DNA of 64,000 nt from Paracoccus saliphilus. Lineage in GTDB: Bacteria > Pseudomonadota > Alphaproteobacteria > Rhodobacterales > Rhodobacteraceae. A model generated the notes under the pieces. It was not told the origin of the DNA and ran no database searches. It was given only the letters and a program-made list of their open reading frames with translations. A program made the translations under genes and the position numbers. Below are positions 24,686-33,039 of the stretch, in pieces. The stretch is taken from positions 2,976,001 to 3,040,000 of the forward strand of contig NZ_CP067140.1 of assembly GCF_028553805.1 (NCBI RefSeq), read 5' to 3'. How positions within the stretch are numbered: the first letter of the stretch is position 1; each line of letters begins with the position of its first letter.

Positions 24686-25939
24686 CTAATGCAGGTTCGG
24701 CCAGGGCCCCGCCCCGGCCTCGTCGATCAAGTGGCCGCGATGGAAGCGGTCCAGCCGGAAGGCGGCGATCTCGGGTCGGGGCTCGCCACTGACGATCAGC
24801 CGGGCAAAACAATCCCCGGCGCCGGGGATCGACTTGAACCCGCCATAGCACCAGCCGCCATTGAGAAACATGCCCTCGACCGGCAACCGGTCGATGATCG
24901 GAGAGCCGTCCATGGTCATGTCCATGATCCCGCCCCATGAGCGCAGCAGCCGCGCCCGACCGATGGCCGGCATCAGCGCCATCGCGCCCGCGCAGACATG
25001 CCGGACCATGGGCAGGTTGCCGCGCTGCGCATAGGAATTATAGCCATCCAGATCGCCGCCAAAGACCAGCCCGCCCTTGTCCGACTGGCTGATATAGAAA
25101 TGCCCGGCCCCAAAGCCGATCACGTCGTCGATGAAGGGTTTCAGCCCCTCGCTGACGAAGGCCTGCAGAACATGGCTCTCGATAGGCAGGCGCAGCCCAG
25201 CCATGGCGGCGAGACGGCCGGACGATCCGGCGACGCAGATCGCCGTCTTGTCCGCCGCGATCCGGCCCCGCGTCGTCTGCACGGCGCGGCAGCGGCCTGC
25301 CTCGATCTCGAACCCCGTGACCTCGCAATTCTCGACGATATCGACCCCAAGCTCCGAGGCCGCGCGGGCATAGGCCCAGACCACGGCGTCATGGCGCACG
25401 GTGCCGCCGCGCCCATGCCAGAGCCCGCCCTTGATCGGGAAGCGGGCATTGTCGAAATCGAGAAACTTATAGCGGTCCCTCAATGCCGCGGCATCCAGAA
25501 GCTCGGCATCCCCGCCCGACAGGCGGATCGTATTGCCGCGCCGGATATGGGCATCGCGCTGGCCGTCGCTATGCCACAGGTTCAGTACGCCGCGTTGCGA
25601 AACCATGGCGTTGTAGTTCAGATCCTGCTCGAAGCTTTCCCATTTGCGCAACGAATATTCGTAGAAGCGCTGGTTCGAGGGCAGCAGGTAATTGGCGCGG
25701 ATGACGGTGGTGTTGCGCCCGGTATTGCCCAGCCCGATCGGACCCTTTTCCAGTACCGCGATCCGCAGCCCGCGATTTTGGCTGGCCAGGTGCCATGCCG
25801 TGGACAAGCCGTGGCCGCCACCGCCGATGATGACGACATCGTAATGCGCCGCCGGATCGGCCTTGCGCCAATGCGGGGTCCAGCCGCGATTGCCGCGCAG
25901 CGCCTCGGCAAAAATTCTGAAAGCGGAGAATCCAGTCAT
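24686..25939 (-). CDS. soxB: Sarcosine oxidase beta-like subunit (copy 2)
   Basis: A 417-residue FAD oxidoreductase close to SoxB. FAD fingerprint DVVIIGGGGHGLSTAWHLAS, the [14 protein letters not shown] block, and TVRHDAVVWAYARAA with the histidine that carries covalent FMN in the family. It is the first gene of soxBDAG copy 2. A strong terminator lies just upstream (25,961-25,986), and a 146-bp gap with a REP-like element separates it from soxD2, unlike the tight packing in copies 1 and 3. Confidence 0.92.
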   Translation of the reverse strand: MTGFSAFRIFAEALRGNRGWTPHWRKADPAAHYDVVIIGGGGHGLSTAWHLASQNRGLRIAVLEKGPIGLGNTGRNTTVIRANYLLPSNQRFYEYSLRKWESFEQDLNYNAMVSQRGVLNLWHSDGQRDAHIRRGNTIRLSGGDAELLDAAALRDRYKFLDFDNARFPIKGGLWHGRGGTVRHDAVVWAYARAASELGVDIVENCEVTGFEIEAGRCRAVQTTRGRIAADKTAICVAGSSGRLAAMAGLRLPIESHVLQAFVSEGLKPFIDDVIGFGAGHFYISQSDKGGLVFGGDLDGYNSYAQRGNLPMVRHVCAGAMALMPAIGRARLLRSWGGIMDMTMDGSPIIDRLPVEGMFLNGGWCYGGFKSIPGAGDCFARLIVSGEPRPEIAAFRLDRFHRGHLIDEAGAGPWPNLH

Positions 25940-25960
25940 CGAAACTATGAACCCTAAAGG

Positions 25961-25986
25961 AAAAACGCCCCGCCCGAAGGCGGGGC
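25961..25986 (-). terminator. Rho-independent terminator after the BCCT gene
   Basis: On the minus strand GCCCCGCC-TTCG-GGCGGGGC (25986-25967) is a perfect 8-bp stem with a TTCG tetraloop followed by GTTTTTCC. It lies 24 bp after the BCCT stop and 27 bp before the soxB2 start. It should reduce or end read-through from M24-BCCT into soxBDAG2, so the sox genes may need partial read-through or a hidden promoter. Confidence 0.88.
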
Positions 25987-26009
25987 AAGTCGGGGAGGGA
26001 ACAATCGCC

Positions 26010-27584
26010 CTAGCCGGGGGCGACCGCTTTACGCGTATGGGTTTCCCATGCGCGATCCTGGTCGATCATCTTCTTGGCTGCCCAGACCGAACCAAGCTGG
26101 ACGAAGATGATTGGTAATCCGAGCAGGCCGGAGGTGACCTCCAACGGCACGAGGCCGCCAACCTTCATCAGCACCAGCGCAAAGACCGAGATGACCACCG
26201 ACCAGAACAGCCGGATCTTCGCGGCCGGATCGTATTTGTGCATGTCGTTGTCATCGGTATAGGCCGAGACGGTGAAGGTGGTGGAATCCAGCGTCGTCGC
26301 AAAGAAGGTCATCGTCAGCATGGTAAAGACGAGTGCGACGATCAGCCCGAAGGGTATGTTGGCGATGATCTCGGCGATCGCTGCCATCTGCCCGCTTTCG
26401 GAAACAATCGTGAACACATCCAGCGAACCGTTATCCTGCAACCCCGCGCCAAGCCCGCCAAGGATGCCCGTCGCCACCCATGCCAGGACCAGCGGCGCCA
26501 GCAGATAGGCCAGCAGCAATTCGCGGATCGTCCGACCTTCGGATATCTTGGCCGCGAAGATGCTGTGCAAGAGCGACCATGTCGCGCCATAGGCCCACCA
26601 GAAGATCGTGTAGCGGGCGATGTCGTAAGTGCCACTGCCTTCCTCGGGCCATGTACCTATATTGAGGACATAGCTGGGCATGTCGCGGAAAAGCGAAGCC
26701 AGGGAATCGAAGAAGAAGGACAGGATAAAACCCGTCGGCCCCGCAACGACGATGAAAATCCCCAGCAATGCCGCAAGATACATGTTCAGCGTCGAGAGAT
26801 TCTTGATGCCCTTTTCCAGCCCCAACAGCACCGATGCGGTGAAAAGCGCGATCCAGACCAGCGTGACCGCGAAGGTCAGCCCAAATGTCGCCTCCCACCC
26901 GGTGATATGCGACACGATGGCGGTCACGATGGGGGTGCCGAGGCCAAGGAAGGTTGCCGCACCGGCAATGATCGCCACCATGAACAGGATATCGATTACG
27001 ATGCCGCCTGCGCCATCGGTGAAACGATCGCCGAGAAGCGGGCGATAGACCTCGGACATGCGCAGGACCGGCACCTTGCGGACATAGAGCAGATAACCGA
27101 TGGCCGGCGCGCCGACCGAGAAGATGGCAAAGGTCTGGAAGCTCCACAAATACATCGCATAGCCGTTACCGGTCGCCATGGCGGCCAGAGATTGCGGCTC
27201 CAGTCCGAAGGGCGGCGCCGCGGCGATGGGCGCCCACATGACAGTGCCGGTGCGCATGATCGTCGAGCCGATACCCATGGCGATGATGATCGACAGGTAT
27301 TCGAACCAGCTGAAACGTGGCTTCTGCCCCGGATCCCCCAGCACCACGCTGCCGTATCTGGTCAAGATGAAGAACAGGCTCGCTGCAACCATCAGGATGG
27401 AATACACAATGTAGAGACTGCCGATACTGTTGACGATGGTTGCAAAGATCGCGTTCAGCGCATCCGTGGATTCCTCTTGCCAGATGACCAGCGGTATGCA
27501 CAGCGCGACCAGGATCGCCACCGACGGTATGGTGATCCTGTAATTGAGGGACACCGACTCCCTCTCTCCCGAAAAATCCGTCAT
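26010..27584 (-). CDS. BCCT-family transporter (betaine/carnitine/choline type), divergent substrate site
   Basis: A 524-residue inner-membrane protein with about 12 hydrophobic segments, fitting BCCT length and order. The family's GMGIG-containing helix is recognisable as AMGIGSTIMRTGTVMWAP, and the tryptophan-rich helix reads YTIFWWAYGATWSLLHSIFA, followed by the conserved KISEGRTIRELL. In betaine carriers this helix usually reads WTIFYWAWW, so several cation-binding tryptophans are changed. It lies in the M24-BCCT-sox2-M20 cluster and probably imports the substrate of those enzymes. Confidence 0.88.
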   Translation of the reverse strand: MTDFSGERESVSLNYRITIPSVAILVALCIPLVIWQEESTDALNAIFATIVNSIGSLYIVYSILMVAASLFFILTRYGSVVLGDPGQKPRFSWFEYLSIIIAMGIGSTIMRTGTVMWAPIAAAPPFGLEPQSLAAMATGNGYAMYLWSFQTFAIFSVGAPAIGYLLYVRKVPVLRMSEVYRPLLGDRFTDGAGGIVIDILFMVAIIAGAATFLGLGTPIVTAIVSHITGWEATFGLTFAVTLVWIALFTASVLLGLEKGIKNLSTLNMYLAALLGIFIVVAGPTGFILSFFFDSLASLFRDMPSYVLNIGTWPEEGSGTYDIARYTIFWWAYGATWSLLHSIFAAKISEGRTIRELLLAYLLAPLVLAWVATGILGGLGAGLQDNGSLDVFTIVSESGQMAAIAEIIANIPFGLIVALVFTMLTMTFFATTLDSTTFTVSAYTDDNDMHKYDPAAKIRLFWSVVISVFALVLMKVGGLVPLEVTSGLLGLPIIFVQLGSVWAAKKMIDQDRAWETHTRKAVAPG

Positions 27585-27617
27585 TTCCTTCTCCTCCTCC
27601 GTGTTTCTGCCGATGGA

Positions 27618-28784
27618 TCAGGCCGACAGCGCCGTTGCCCGTTCGATTTCGATAGGCGCGTTCGTCGTCTGGCTGAGGACCTCCCCTCCCGCCTTGCCGA
27701 CCAGGACCGTATTCGACAGGAAAAAATCGCCGCGACCGGTGCCCATCATCCAGGACAGGATGTGGAAAGCCATGCCCTCGCGGATCTCCATCCCGCTGTC
27801 ATGGCGCAGACCGGTGACGCCGTTTCCGCCCGTCCAGCTGGGCGGGAACCCGATGCCGACCATGTAACCGCAATGATGCCGCCGGTAGTGCCCGCAGCCG
27901 ATCTCGTCGAGATGCCCTTGCCAGAGCGCATATATGTCGCGCGCGACCGCCCCCGGTTTCAGCGCCCCGCAGACGGCGTCGAACCCGGCCCGGCAGGTCT
28001 CGGCCATGCGGGCATCCTCGTCGCGAATCTGGCCCATCTGGATCAATCGGCCCTGCGGCGCGTGATAGCGGGCAACGCAGCCCGACAGCTCGACAAAGAC
28101 CCGGCCGCCATCGGGGTAATGCCCATTGCCCCATGTCGTATGTTCTTCCCCCAAGCGGTGTTCGGGGCGGATGAAAGGGCCGAAACCGGGCGGGTTGCCG
28201 CCATCGCGGGTCAGCGCCGACATGACATCGGCCGCAACCCCGGATTCACCCCCGCCGCGGCCGAGCGCGTCGATGGCCGCTTGCATGCCCTGATCGGACA
28301 GCCGGGAGGCGGCGCGCATCAATGCCTGCTCTTCGGGGGATTTCACCTGCCGCAATGTGTCGAGCCAGCCGGAGATGTCGACCATCTCGCGTGGCGCAAT
28401 GGCCTCGGCCAGCGCCCGGCCGGTCGGATAGGAGAAACCCGTTGAGTTCATCTCGATCCCGGCCCGCCCGGAAAGCTGGCGGATTTCGGCGACCAGCGCC
28501 ACCGCTGGACTGACCTCGTCCCCGTGACCCGAGAACCGCGCATTGCGGACGAAGGTCTCGATGGTGACCCGTTCCATCGCCCGGGTCACCAGCACCATCT
28601 CGCCCTCGACCGGCACGATCAGGAAATGCGGCGCGAAATAGCCCCAGTGATCCAGCCCGGTCAGGTAGAAGATATTCTCGGGGGCGGAAAGAACGGCGCA
28701 ATCAAGTTCATTCCGGACAAGAAGTTGCCGGAAGCTTGCTACGCGCTGGTCCAGTTCCGGTCTGCTGAAGGGGTTTGCGAACAT
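27618..28784 (-). CDS. M24-family hydrolase (creatinase/ectoine hydrolase-like) lacking the usual metal ligands
   Basis: A 388-residue pita-bread-fold protein with an N-terminal creatinase-N domain (about 10-140: VRNELDCAVLSAPENIFYLT) and a C-terminal M24 domain (about 160-380). The metal positions of aminopeptidase P are not kept: the GxxAD segment reads GCVARYHAPQGR, and the EPG and ED glutamates are missing, while HHCGYMVGIGFPPSW retains a histidine. Creatinase and ectoine hydrolase (DoeA) are M24 members that hydrolyse C-N bonds without the standard dimetal site, so a similar reaction is plausible. It is the first gene of the cluster, 33 bp before BCCT. Confidence 0.82.
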   Translation of the reverse strand: MFANPFSRPELDQRVASFRQLLVRNELDCAVLSAPENIFYLTGLDHWGYFAPHFLIVPVEGEMVLVTRAMERVTIETFVRNARFSGHGDEVSPAVALVAEIRQLSGRAGIEMNSTGFSYPTGRALAEAIAPREMVDISGWLDTLRQVKSPEEQALMRAASRLSDQGMQAAIDALGRGGGESGVAADVMSALTRDGGNPPGFGPFIRPEHRLGEEHTTWGNGHYPDGGRVFVELSGCVARYHAPQGRLIQMGQIRDEDARMAETCRAGFDAVCGALKPGAVARDIYALWQGHLDEIGCGHYRRHHCGYMVGIGFPPSWTGGNGVTGLRHDSGMEIREGMAFHILSWMMGTGRGDFFLSNTVLVGKAGGEVLSQTTNAPIEIERATALSA

Positions 28785-28884
28785 CGTGCGACGGCCCTTT
28801 CTATGATCTAATGCTGTGCACAGCCAGGATTATTCATCGTTAAAATACGCGATTATTCGCGCTATTATTAACATTGATTCGATA

Positions 28885-28898
28885 TGTTGTATACAACA
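28885..28898. promoter_or_regulatory. Perfect 14-bp palindrome TGTTGTATACAACA, candidate GntR operator
   Basis: TGTTGTATACAACA is fully symmetrical and lies about 100 bp upstream of the M24 start in an AT-rich promoter-like region. ATTGATT on the left and AATCAAT on the right extend the symmetry with a small offset. The TTGTATACAA core is typical of FCD-type GntR regulators, and the only such regulator in the window is the gene at 18,893 at the far end of this cluster. Confidence 0.7.
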
Positions 28899-28976
28899 AA
28901 TCAATAGCAATGCATGAAACGGCCCGCATACCGGGCAAGCATCATGTTGACGGCCTTTGCCATGTGCTGCAGGCAG

Positions 28977-29291
28977 TCAGGATGGCACAATCCGCATCAG
29001 GATATTTCTGGAAGTGGCATCAACTCGCCGAAAAAAGAGCCGGATGCGCGTTTTCGCCCGAATGATGGAGGGGACGACTTCCGAGGCCTCGAAAGCATTC
29101 GCACAGCAGCTTCGCAAGGTCGGAAAACCACATACAGCCATCATCGCTGCCGTCGCGCCATTCAGCCGCAAGGCAATAAAATCGACCGTCTCGTTCCGAT
29201 TGAATTCGCAATGCTCTGCCACCCGGGTCAACATCTCATCGAGAGCAATCCGAACGGCAAGATCAACGATAACCGTCCTCGCCATCGTCAT
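28977..29291 (-). CDS. Hypothetical protein overlapping the end of the ThuA gene
   Basis: An open frame of 104 residues from ATG 29291 ([20 protein letters not shown]), overlapping the ThuA stop by 29 bases, as a coupled downstream gene might. The middle ([20 protein letters not shown]) looks protein-like, but I do not recognise the family and no strong ribosome binding site is seen. Codon use is less GC-biased than in the neighbours. It could equally be a remnant. Between it and the M24 gene I see only the palindrome at 28,885. Confidence 0.35.
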   Translation of the reverse strand: MTMARTVIVDLAVRIALDEMLTRVAEHCEFNRNETVDFIALRLNGATAAMMAVCGFPTLRSCCANAFEASEVVPSIIRAKTRIRLFFRRVDATSRNILMRIVPS

Positions 29292-30048
29292 GCAGCCGGG
29301 AACCGCGTTCCTCGATGGGTTCCAGTGCCTTGGACACGGGAATATTCGGCGCGGCATTGGGATCTGCAAGGCGAGGCGCCGGGTTATGTGCCCATTTCAC
29401 CGCGTTCAACAGAACACGCTGTATATTGGCGTCATGATAGGTCGGATAGGTCTCGTGACCCGGACGGAAATAGAAAACATTTCCGGCACCGCGTTTGTAA
29501 GTCAATCCCGAGCGGAACGCCTCGCCGCCCGAGAACCAGCTGAGAAACACCGTCTCCAACGGTTCAGGCACACCGAAGGGCTCGCCATACATTTCCTCGT
29601 GCTCCAACTCGAAATGATTGGGCAATCCGGCGGTGATCGGATGGTTTCGTGAGGTAACCCATAGGCGCTCACGCTCGCCCGCCTCGCGCCAGGACAGGTT
29701 GCACGGGCTGCCCATCAACCTTTTGAACGGTTTGGAGAAATGTGCTGAATGCAGGAATATCATCCCCATGCCGGACCAGACAGCGTTGCAAACCCGTTCG
29801 ACCACCTCGTCAGCGACCTCACCATGCGCGCGATGACCCCACCACAACAGCACATCGGTCTGCGCCAGCTTTTCCTCGGTCAAGCCATGTTCAGGCTCTT
29901 GCAACGTGGCGGTTGCGGTCCGGATCGCAGGGTCGGCATTCAGCCCCTCGGCAATCGCACCATGTATCCCATCGGGATAAACGGAAGCGACGATCCTGTT
30001 CTCCTGCTCATGGACGTTTTCATTCCAGACAGTGACACGAATGTTCAT
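29263..30048 (-). CDS. thuA: ThuA-like trehalose-utilisation domain protein
   Basis: A 261-residue ThuA-family protein with a class I glutamine-amidotransferase-like fold: [54 protein letters not shown] and [20 protein letters not shown] are family blocks. In rhizobia ThuA works with ThuB in conversion of trehalose and related disaccharides through 3-keto derivatives. It is the last clear gene of the LacI-ABC-GH63 operon, 73 bp after the isomerase-like gene. The exact substrate here is not known. Confidence 0.85.
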   Translation of the reverse strand: MNIRVTVWNENVHEQENRIVASVYPDGIHGAIAEGLNADPAIRTATATLQEPEHGLTEEKLAQTDVLLWWGHRAHGEVADEVVERVCNAVWSGMGMIFLHSAHFSKPFKRLMGSPCNLSWREAGERERLWVTSRNHPITAGLPNHFELEHEEMYGEPFGVPEPLETVFLSWFSGGEAFRSGLTYKRGAGNVFYFRPGHETYPTYHDANIQRVLLNAVKWAHNPAPRLADPNAAPNIPVSKALEPIEERGSRLHDDGEDGYR

Positions 30049-30121
30049 CTTGCTTTCCTTGGTTGAGCCCTATCGACGATGCGCAGGGTATGATGGCACC
30101 AAGCGTTTCGAGGCCGATTTG

Positions 30122-30913
30122 TCAGCCCCGCAGGAACCTTGCGGTTTCGGAGATGGCGGCCAGCGGCTCACCCTTCAAACGGCATTCGATGGCGCAGTGA
30201 CCCGAATATCCACAATCGGCAAGCAGCTTCAGCATCGCCCGAAAATCGATATGCCCCGCGCCCGGCTGATGGCGATTGCTGTCGGACAGATGCACATGGC
30301 CAAGCTTGCCTGATTGCGCCAGTTCCCTCAACGCATCCAGGGGCGATGTCTCTTCGATATTCATGTGATAGCTATCGGCCAGAACTTTCACATGATCGCC
30401 GGCCTCCCGGGCGAGTTCCGCGCCACGCTCCAGAGTATTGACCATATGGTCCTCGTACCGGTTCAGCGGCTCCAGCAAAACCAGCGTGCCCGCCTCAGCT
30501 GCAACAGCGCCGAGCGCCGCCAGTTCCTCGATCAATACCGACCGGTCTTCTTCGGGGCTGCGCGGCGGCGTGAATGGCGGCAGGCGGTTGGAATGCATTC
30601 CCCATGCGGCCGGAGTGACCACTCCGGCAAGACCGAGCATACCTGCGGCACGCAGCAGTCCGGTCATGATCCCGCGCGCTTCGCGACGCCTTTCCGGATC
30701 GAAAGCGCCGATAAAGCGATCGGATTCGATGCAGATCGATGAAAACACCGCTCCTTCCTGCTGCGCCTTTCGCAACTGCAGCAAACGATCGGAAAAATCC
30801 GCCCCACCACGCAGTTCGAGGGCATCGAAACCCGCGTCTCGGGCAAGGCTCCATTTTTCCGAAATATCCTGCCCTGGAACCAGATTTTCCTGAATGGAAA
30901 GATTAAGCGTCAT
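30122..30913 (-). CDS. Sugar phosphate isomerase/epimerase-family TIM-barrel protein
   Basis: A 263-residue AP-endonuclease-2-type TIM barrel. Metal-ligand positions are visible as LLEPLNRYEDHM (Glu), VLADSYHMNIEE (Asp/His), HLSDSNRHQPGAGHIDF (His, Asp, His) and CAIECRLKG (Glu). Relatives isomerise or epimerise (keto-)sugars or inositols. The start is ATG 30913, 11 bases inside the end of the dehydrogenase gene, indicating coupling. Within the operon it may act on the keto-sugar made by the neighbouring dehydrogenase. Confidence 0.85.
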   Translation of the reverse strand: MTLNLSIQENLVPGQDISEKWSLARDAGFDALELRGGADFSDRLLQLRKAQQEGAVFSSICIESDRFIGAFDPERRREARGIMTGLLRAAGMLGLAGVVTPAAWGMHSNRLPPFTPPRSPEEDRSVLIEELAALGAVAAEAGTLVLLEPLNRYEDHMVNTLERGAELAREAGDHVKVLADSYHMNIEETSPLDALRELAQSGKLGHVHLSDSNRHQPGAGHIDFRAMLKLLADCGYSGHCAIECRLKGEPLAAISETARFLRG

Positions 30914-31973
30914 TCTGCCCCCCGAAATCCAGAACTGTTTGCAATATATCACCCGGGTTACTGTCGATCCGCGCAAATGCCTCATCCGCCTGCGCCACTG
31001 GATAGCGATCCGTCACCAGATCGGGCAAATCGATCTTTCCGCGCCTTGCCAAATCGAAAACGGTGCCGTTCAGGCGCGCTCGATCCCACCTGTGCTGCAA
31101 ATTCGCCGCCTGCCCGCTGATCTGCGAGCAAATCAACTGGATGCGGTTGTGATGAAACTCTTCCCCCAATGCGAGACCAATTCCGTCGCCCTGGAAAAAG
31201 CCGCTGACCACGACTCGGGAATTATACGCGACCGAGCGGATCGCCATCTGCAATGCCTTGTAATGGCCGGATATCTCGATGGCGCAATCTGCCCCTCTGC
31301 CTCCGGTCAAGCTGCGGATACGATGGGCCAGATCTGGCTCTCCCGAATCCAGCCCTTGCACCGCGCCATATCGCAGGGCGCGCTCGCGCCGGGATGGCAC
31401 CGGATCGACCGCGATGACATCGGCACCCGAGGCAACCGCCATTTGCACGGCGATCAGCCCAGGAACGCCGAGGCCGAATATGACCACGGTCTCACCAAGG
31501 TTCAGCCGCGCATCCAGAACCGCATTCAGCGCAATCGCCCCGATATGCGAATAGATGCCCGTCACGGGATCAAGACCATCCGGCAGTTTTCGGGCCAGCG
31601 CCCAGGCTGCGGATGCTGTGTAATGGCTGCGGTGCTGCCAGCTTCCCCAGATAATATCACCGGGCTTCAGCCCCGTCACATCGGCGCCGACCTTCTCTAT
31701 TTCACCGACCTCCTCATAACCGGCAGCAACCATTGGATAGGAGAGCGATGCCGCCCCGGCCTCGAACAACCGTGTATCGGGGTTCCACTTGCGGTCCAGA
31801 AACGGACTGGTGCCGCGATAGGCAGCCATCTCGGTTCCGGCAGAGATTCCGGAATACAGCGTGCGTATCCGCACATCCTGCGGCCCGAGTTCCGGTTGCG
31901 GATCATCCATTACCCCGATTGTCTTCGGGGCATCCATTGTCAGCGCATAGGGATGCGCCGGAAGGTTCAACAT
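30903..31973 (-). CDS. Zinc-type alcohol dehydrogenase-like (MDR) oxidoreductase
   Basis: A 356-residue medium-chain dehydrogenase: a GroES-like N-terminal half with LYSGISAGTEMAAYRG and GYEEVGEIEKVGADVTGLKP, then a Rossmann half with VIFGLGVPGLIAVQMAVASG. The usual structural-zinc cysteine lobe is absent and the position normally holding the catalytic-zinc Cys reads SGISAGTE, as in a subgroup of sugar or chlorophyllide-like MDRs. It probably oxidises a sugar hydroxyl. Located between the ABC ATPase gene (16-bp gap) and the isomerase gene (11-bp overlap). Confidence 0.83.
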   Translation of the reverse strand: MLNLPAHPYALTMDAPKTIGVMDDPQPELGPQDVRIRTLYSGISAGTEMAAYRGTSPFLDRKWNPDTRLFEAGAASLSYPMVAAGYEEVGEIEKVGADVTGLKPGDIIWGSWQHRSHYTASAAWALARKLPDGLDPVTGIYSHIGAIALNAVLDARLNLGETVVIFGLGVPGLIAVQMAVASGADVIAVDPVPSRRERALRYGAVQGLDSGEPDLAHRIRSLTGGRGADCAIEISGHYKALQMAIRSVAYNSRVVVSGFFQGDGIGLALGEEFHHNRIQLICSQISGQAANLQHRWDRARLNGTVFDLARRGKIDLPDLVTDRYPVAQADEAFARIDSNPGDILQTVLDFGGQNDA

Positions 31974-31988
31974 GTTTTACCTCGGTTC

Positions 31989-33035
31989 TCAGGCCGCAGC
32001 TTCCACGCGCAAGCCGTCTGCATCAAAGAATGAAAGCGTGGCCGCATCGAAATTCAGCCCCACTTTCATGCCGGGCTCGACCTCTGCCTCGCCCGTGACG
32101 CGCACCGTCAGACGTCCCAATTCGCCGGCATCGACGAACAGGAAGCTATCGGCCCCCAGATATTCGACCACCTCGATTTCGCCGGCGCAATGACCGTTAT
32201 CCGGTCCTGTCAGTCCGATATGTTCAGGCCGGACACCAAGCGAAACGGCCCCTTCCGGGATTCGCAGTCCCTCTGCTTGCCGCAGCTTGCCTGCTTCTGC
32301 GTCCAGCGGCAGGATATTCATCTTCGGAGAGCCGATGAATTGCGCGACGAACAGATTGGCCGGGCGTTGATACAGTTCCTTCGGGGTGCCGACTTGCGCG
32401 ATCTTGCCATATTCCAGAACGACGATCCGGTCGGCCAGCGTCATTGCCTCGACCTGATCATGCGTTACATAGATCATCGTCGATTGCAGTTTCCGATGCA
32501 GCTTGGCAATTTCCAGACGCATCTCGACCCGCAAGGCGGCATCGAGGTTCGACAACGGCTCGTCGAACAAAAACGCGGTCGGATCACGCACGATCGAACG
32601 CCCAATGGCGACGCGCTGCCTTTGCCCGCCGGAAAGGTCCTTGGGCCTGCGGTCCAACAGAGGTTCAAGCTTCAACACCTCGGCGGCATGTCCGACCTTT
32701 TCCTCGATCTCGGATTTTGGCGCGCCGGAAGTTTTCAACGAAAACCCCATATTATCGCGCACCGACATATGCGGATAAAGCGCGTAAGACTGAAACACCA
32801 TGGCCAAGCCGCGCTTGCTGGGGGGCTCGGCGGTCACATCGCGCCCGTCAATGGAGAGCGTTCCGCGCGAAATATCCTCAAGCCCACCGATCATCCGCAG
32901 GAGGGTGGATTTTCCGCAGCCTGAAGGACCAACGAAAACGATGAATTCCCCATCGGCGATCTCAAGGTCGATCCCCTTGATGACCTGAGCCTCGCCGAAC
33001 CACTTTTCAATGGATGAAAGATTGATAGAACCCAT
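31989..33035 (-). CDS. Carbohydrate ABC transporter ATP-binding protein (UgpC/MsmK/ThuK type)
   Basis: A 348-residue CUT1-type ATPase with Walker [10 protein letters not shown], signature [13 protein letters not shown], Walker [14 protein letters not shown] and a switch His in [14 protein letters not shown], followed by an OB/TOBE regulatory domain (about 240-345, [10 protein letters not shown]). The start is ATG 33035 after AAGGGG; an upstream ATG at 33101 lies inside the GH63 gene. It energises the two permeases encoded upstream. Confidence 0.94.
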   Translation of the reverse strand: MGSINLSSIEKWFGEAQVIKGIDLEIADGEFIVFVGPSGCGKSTLLRMIGGLEDISRGTLSIDGRDVTAEPPSKRGLAMVFQSYALYPHMSVRDNMGFSLKTSGAPKSEIEEKVGHAAEVLKLEPLLDRRPKDLSGGQRQRVAIGRSIVRDPTAFLFDEPLSNLDAALRVEMRLEIAKLHRKLQSTMIYVTHDQVEAMTLADRIVVLEYGKIAQVGTPKELYQRPANLFVAQFIGSPKMNILPLDAEAGKLRQAEGLRIPEGAVSLGVRPEHIGLTGPDNGHCAGEIEVVEYLGADSFLFVDAGELGRLTVRVTGEAEVEPGMKVGLNFDAATLSFFDADGLRVEAAA

Positions 33036-33039
33036 ATGC

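Noticed and set aside
26238..28445. A 735-codon plus-strand open frame opposite the BCCT and M24 genes
   Set aside because: It crosses two real genes on the opposite strand. The translation is dominated by Arg, Asp, His and Gln as expected for an antisense frame.
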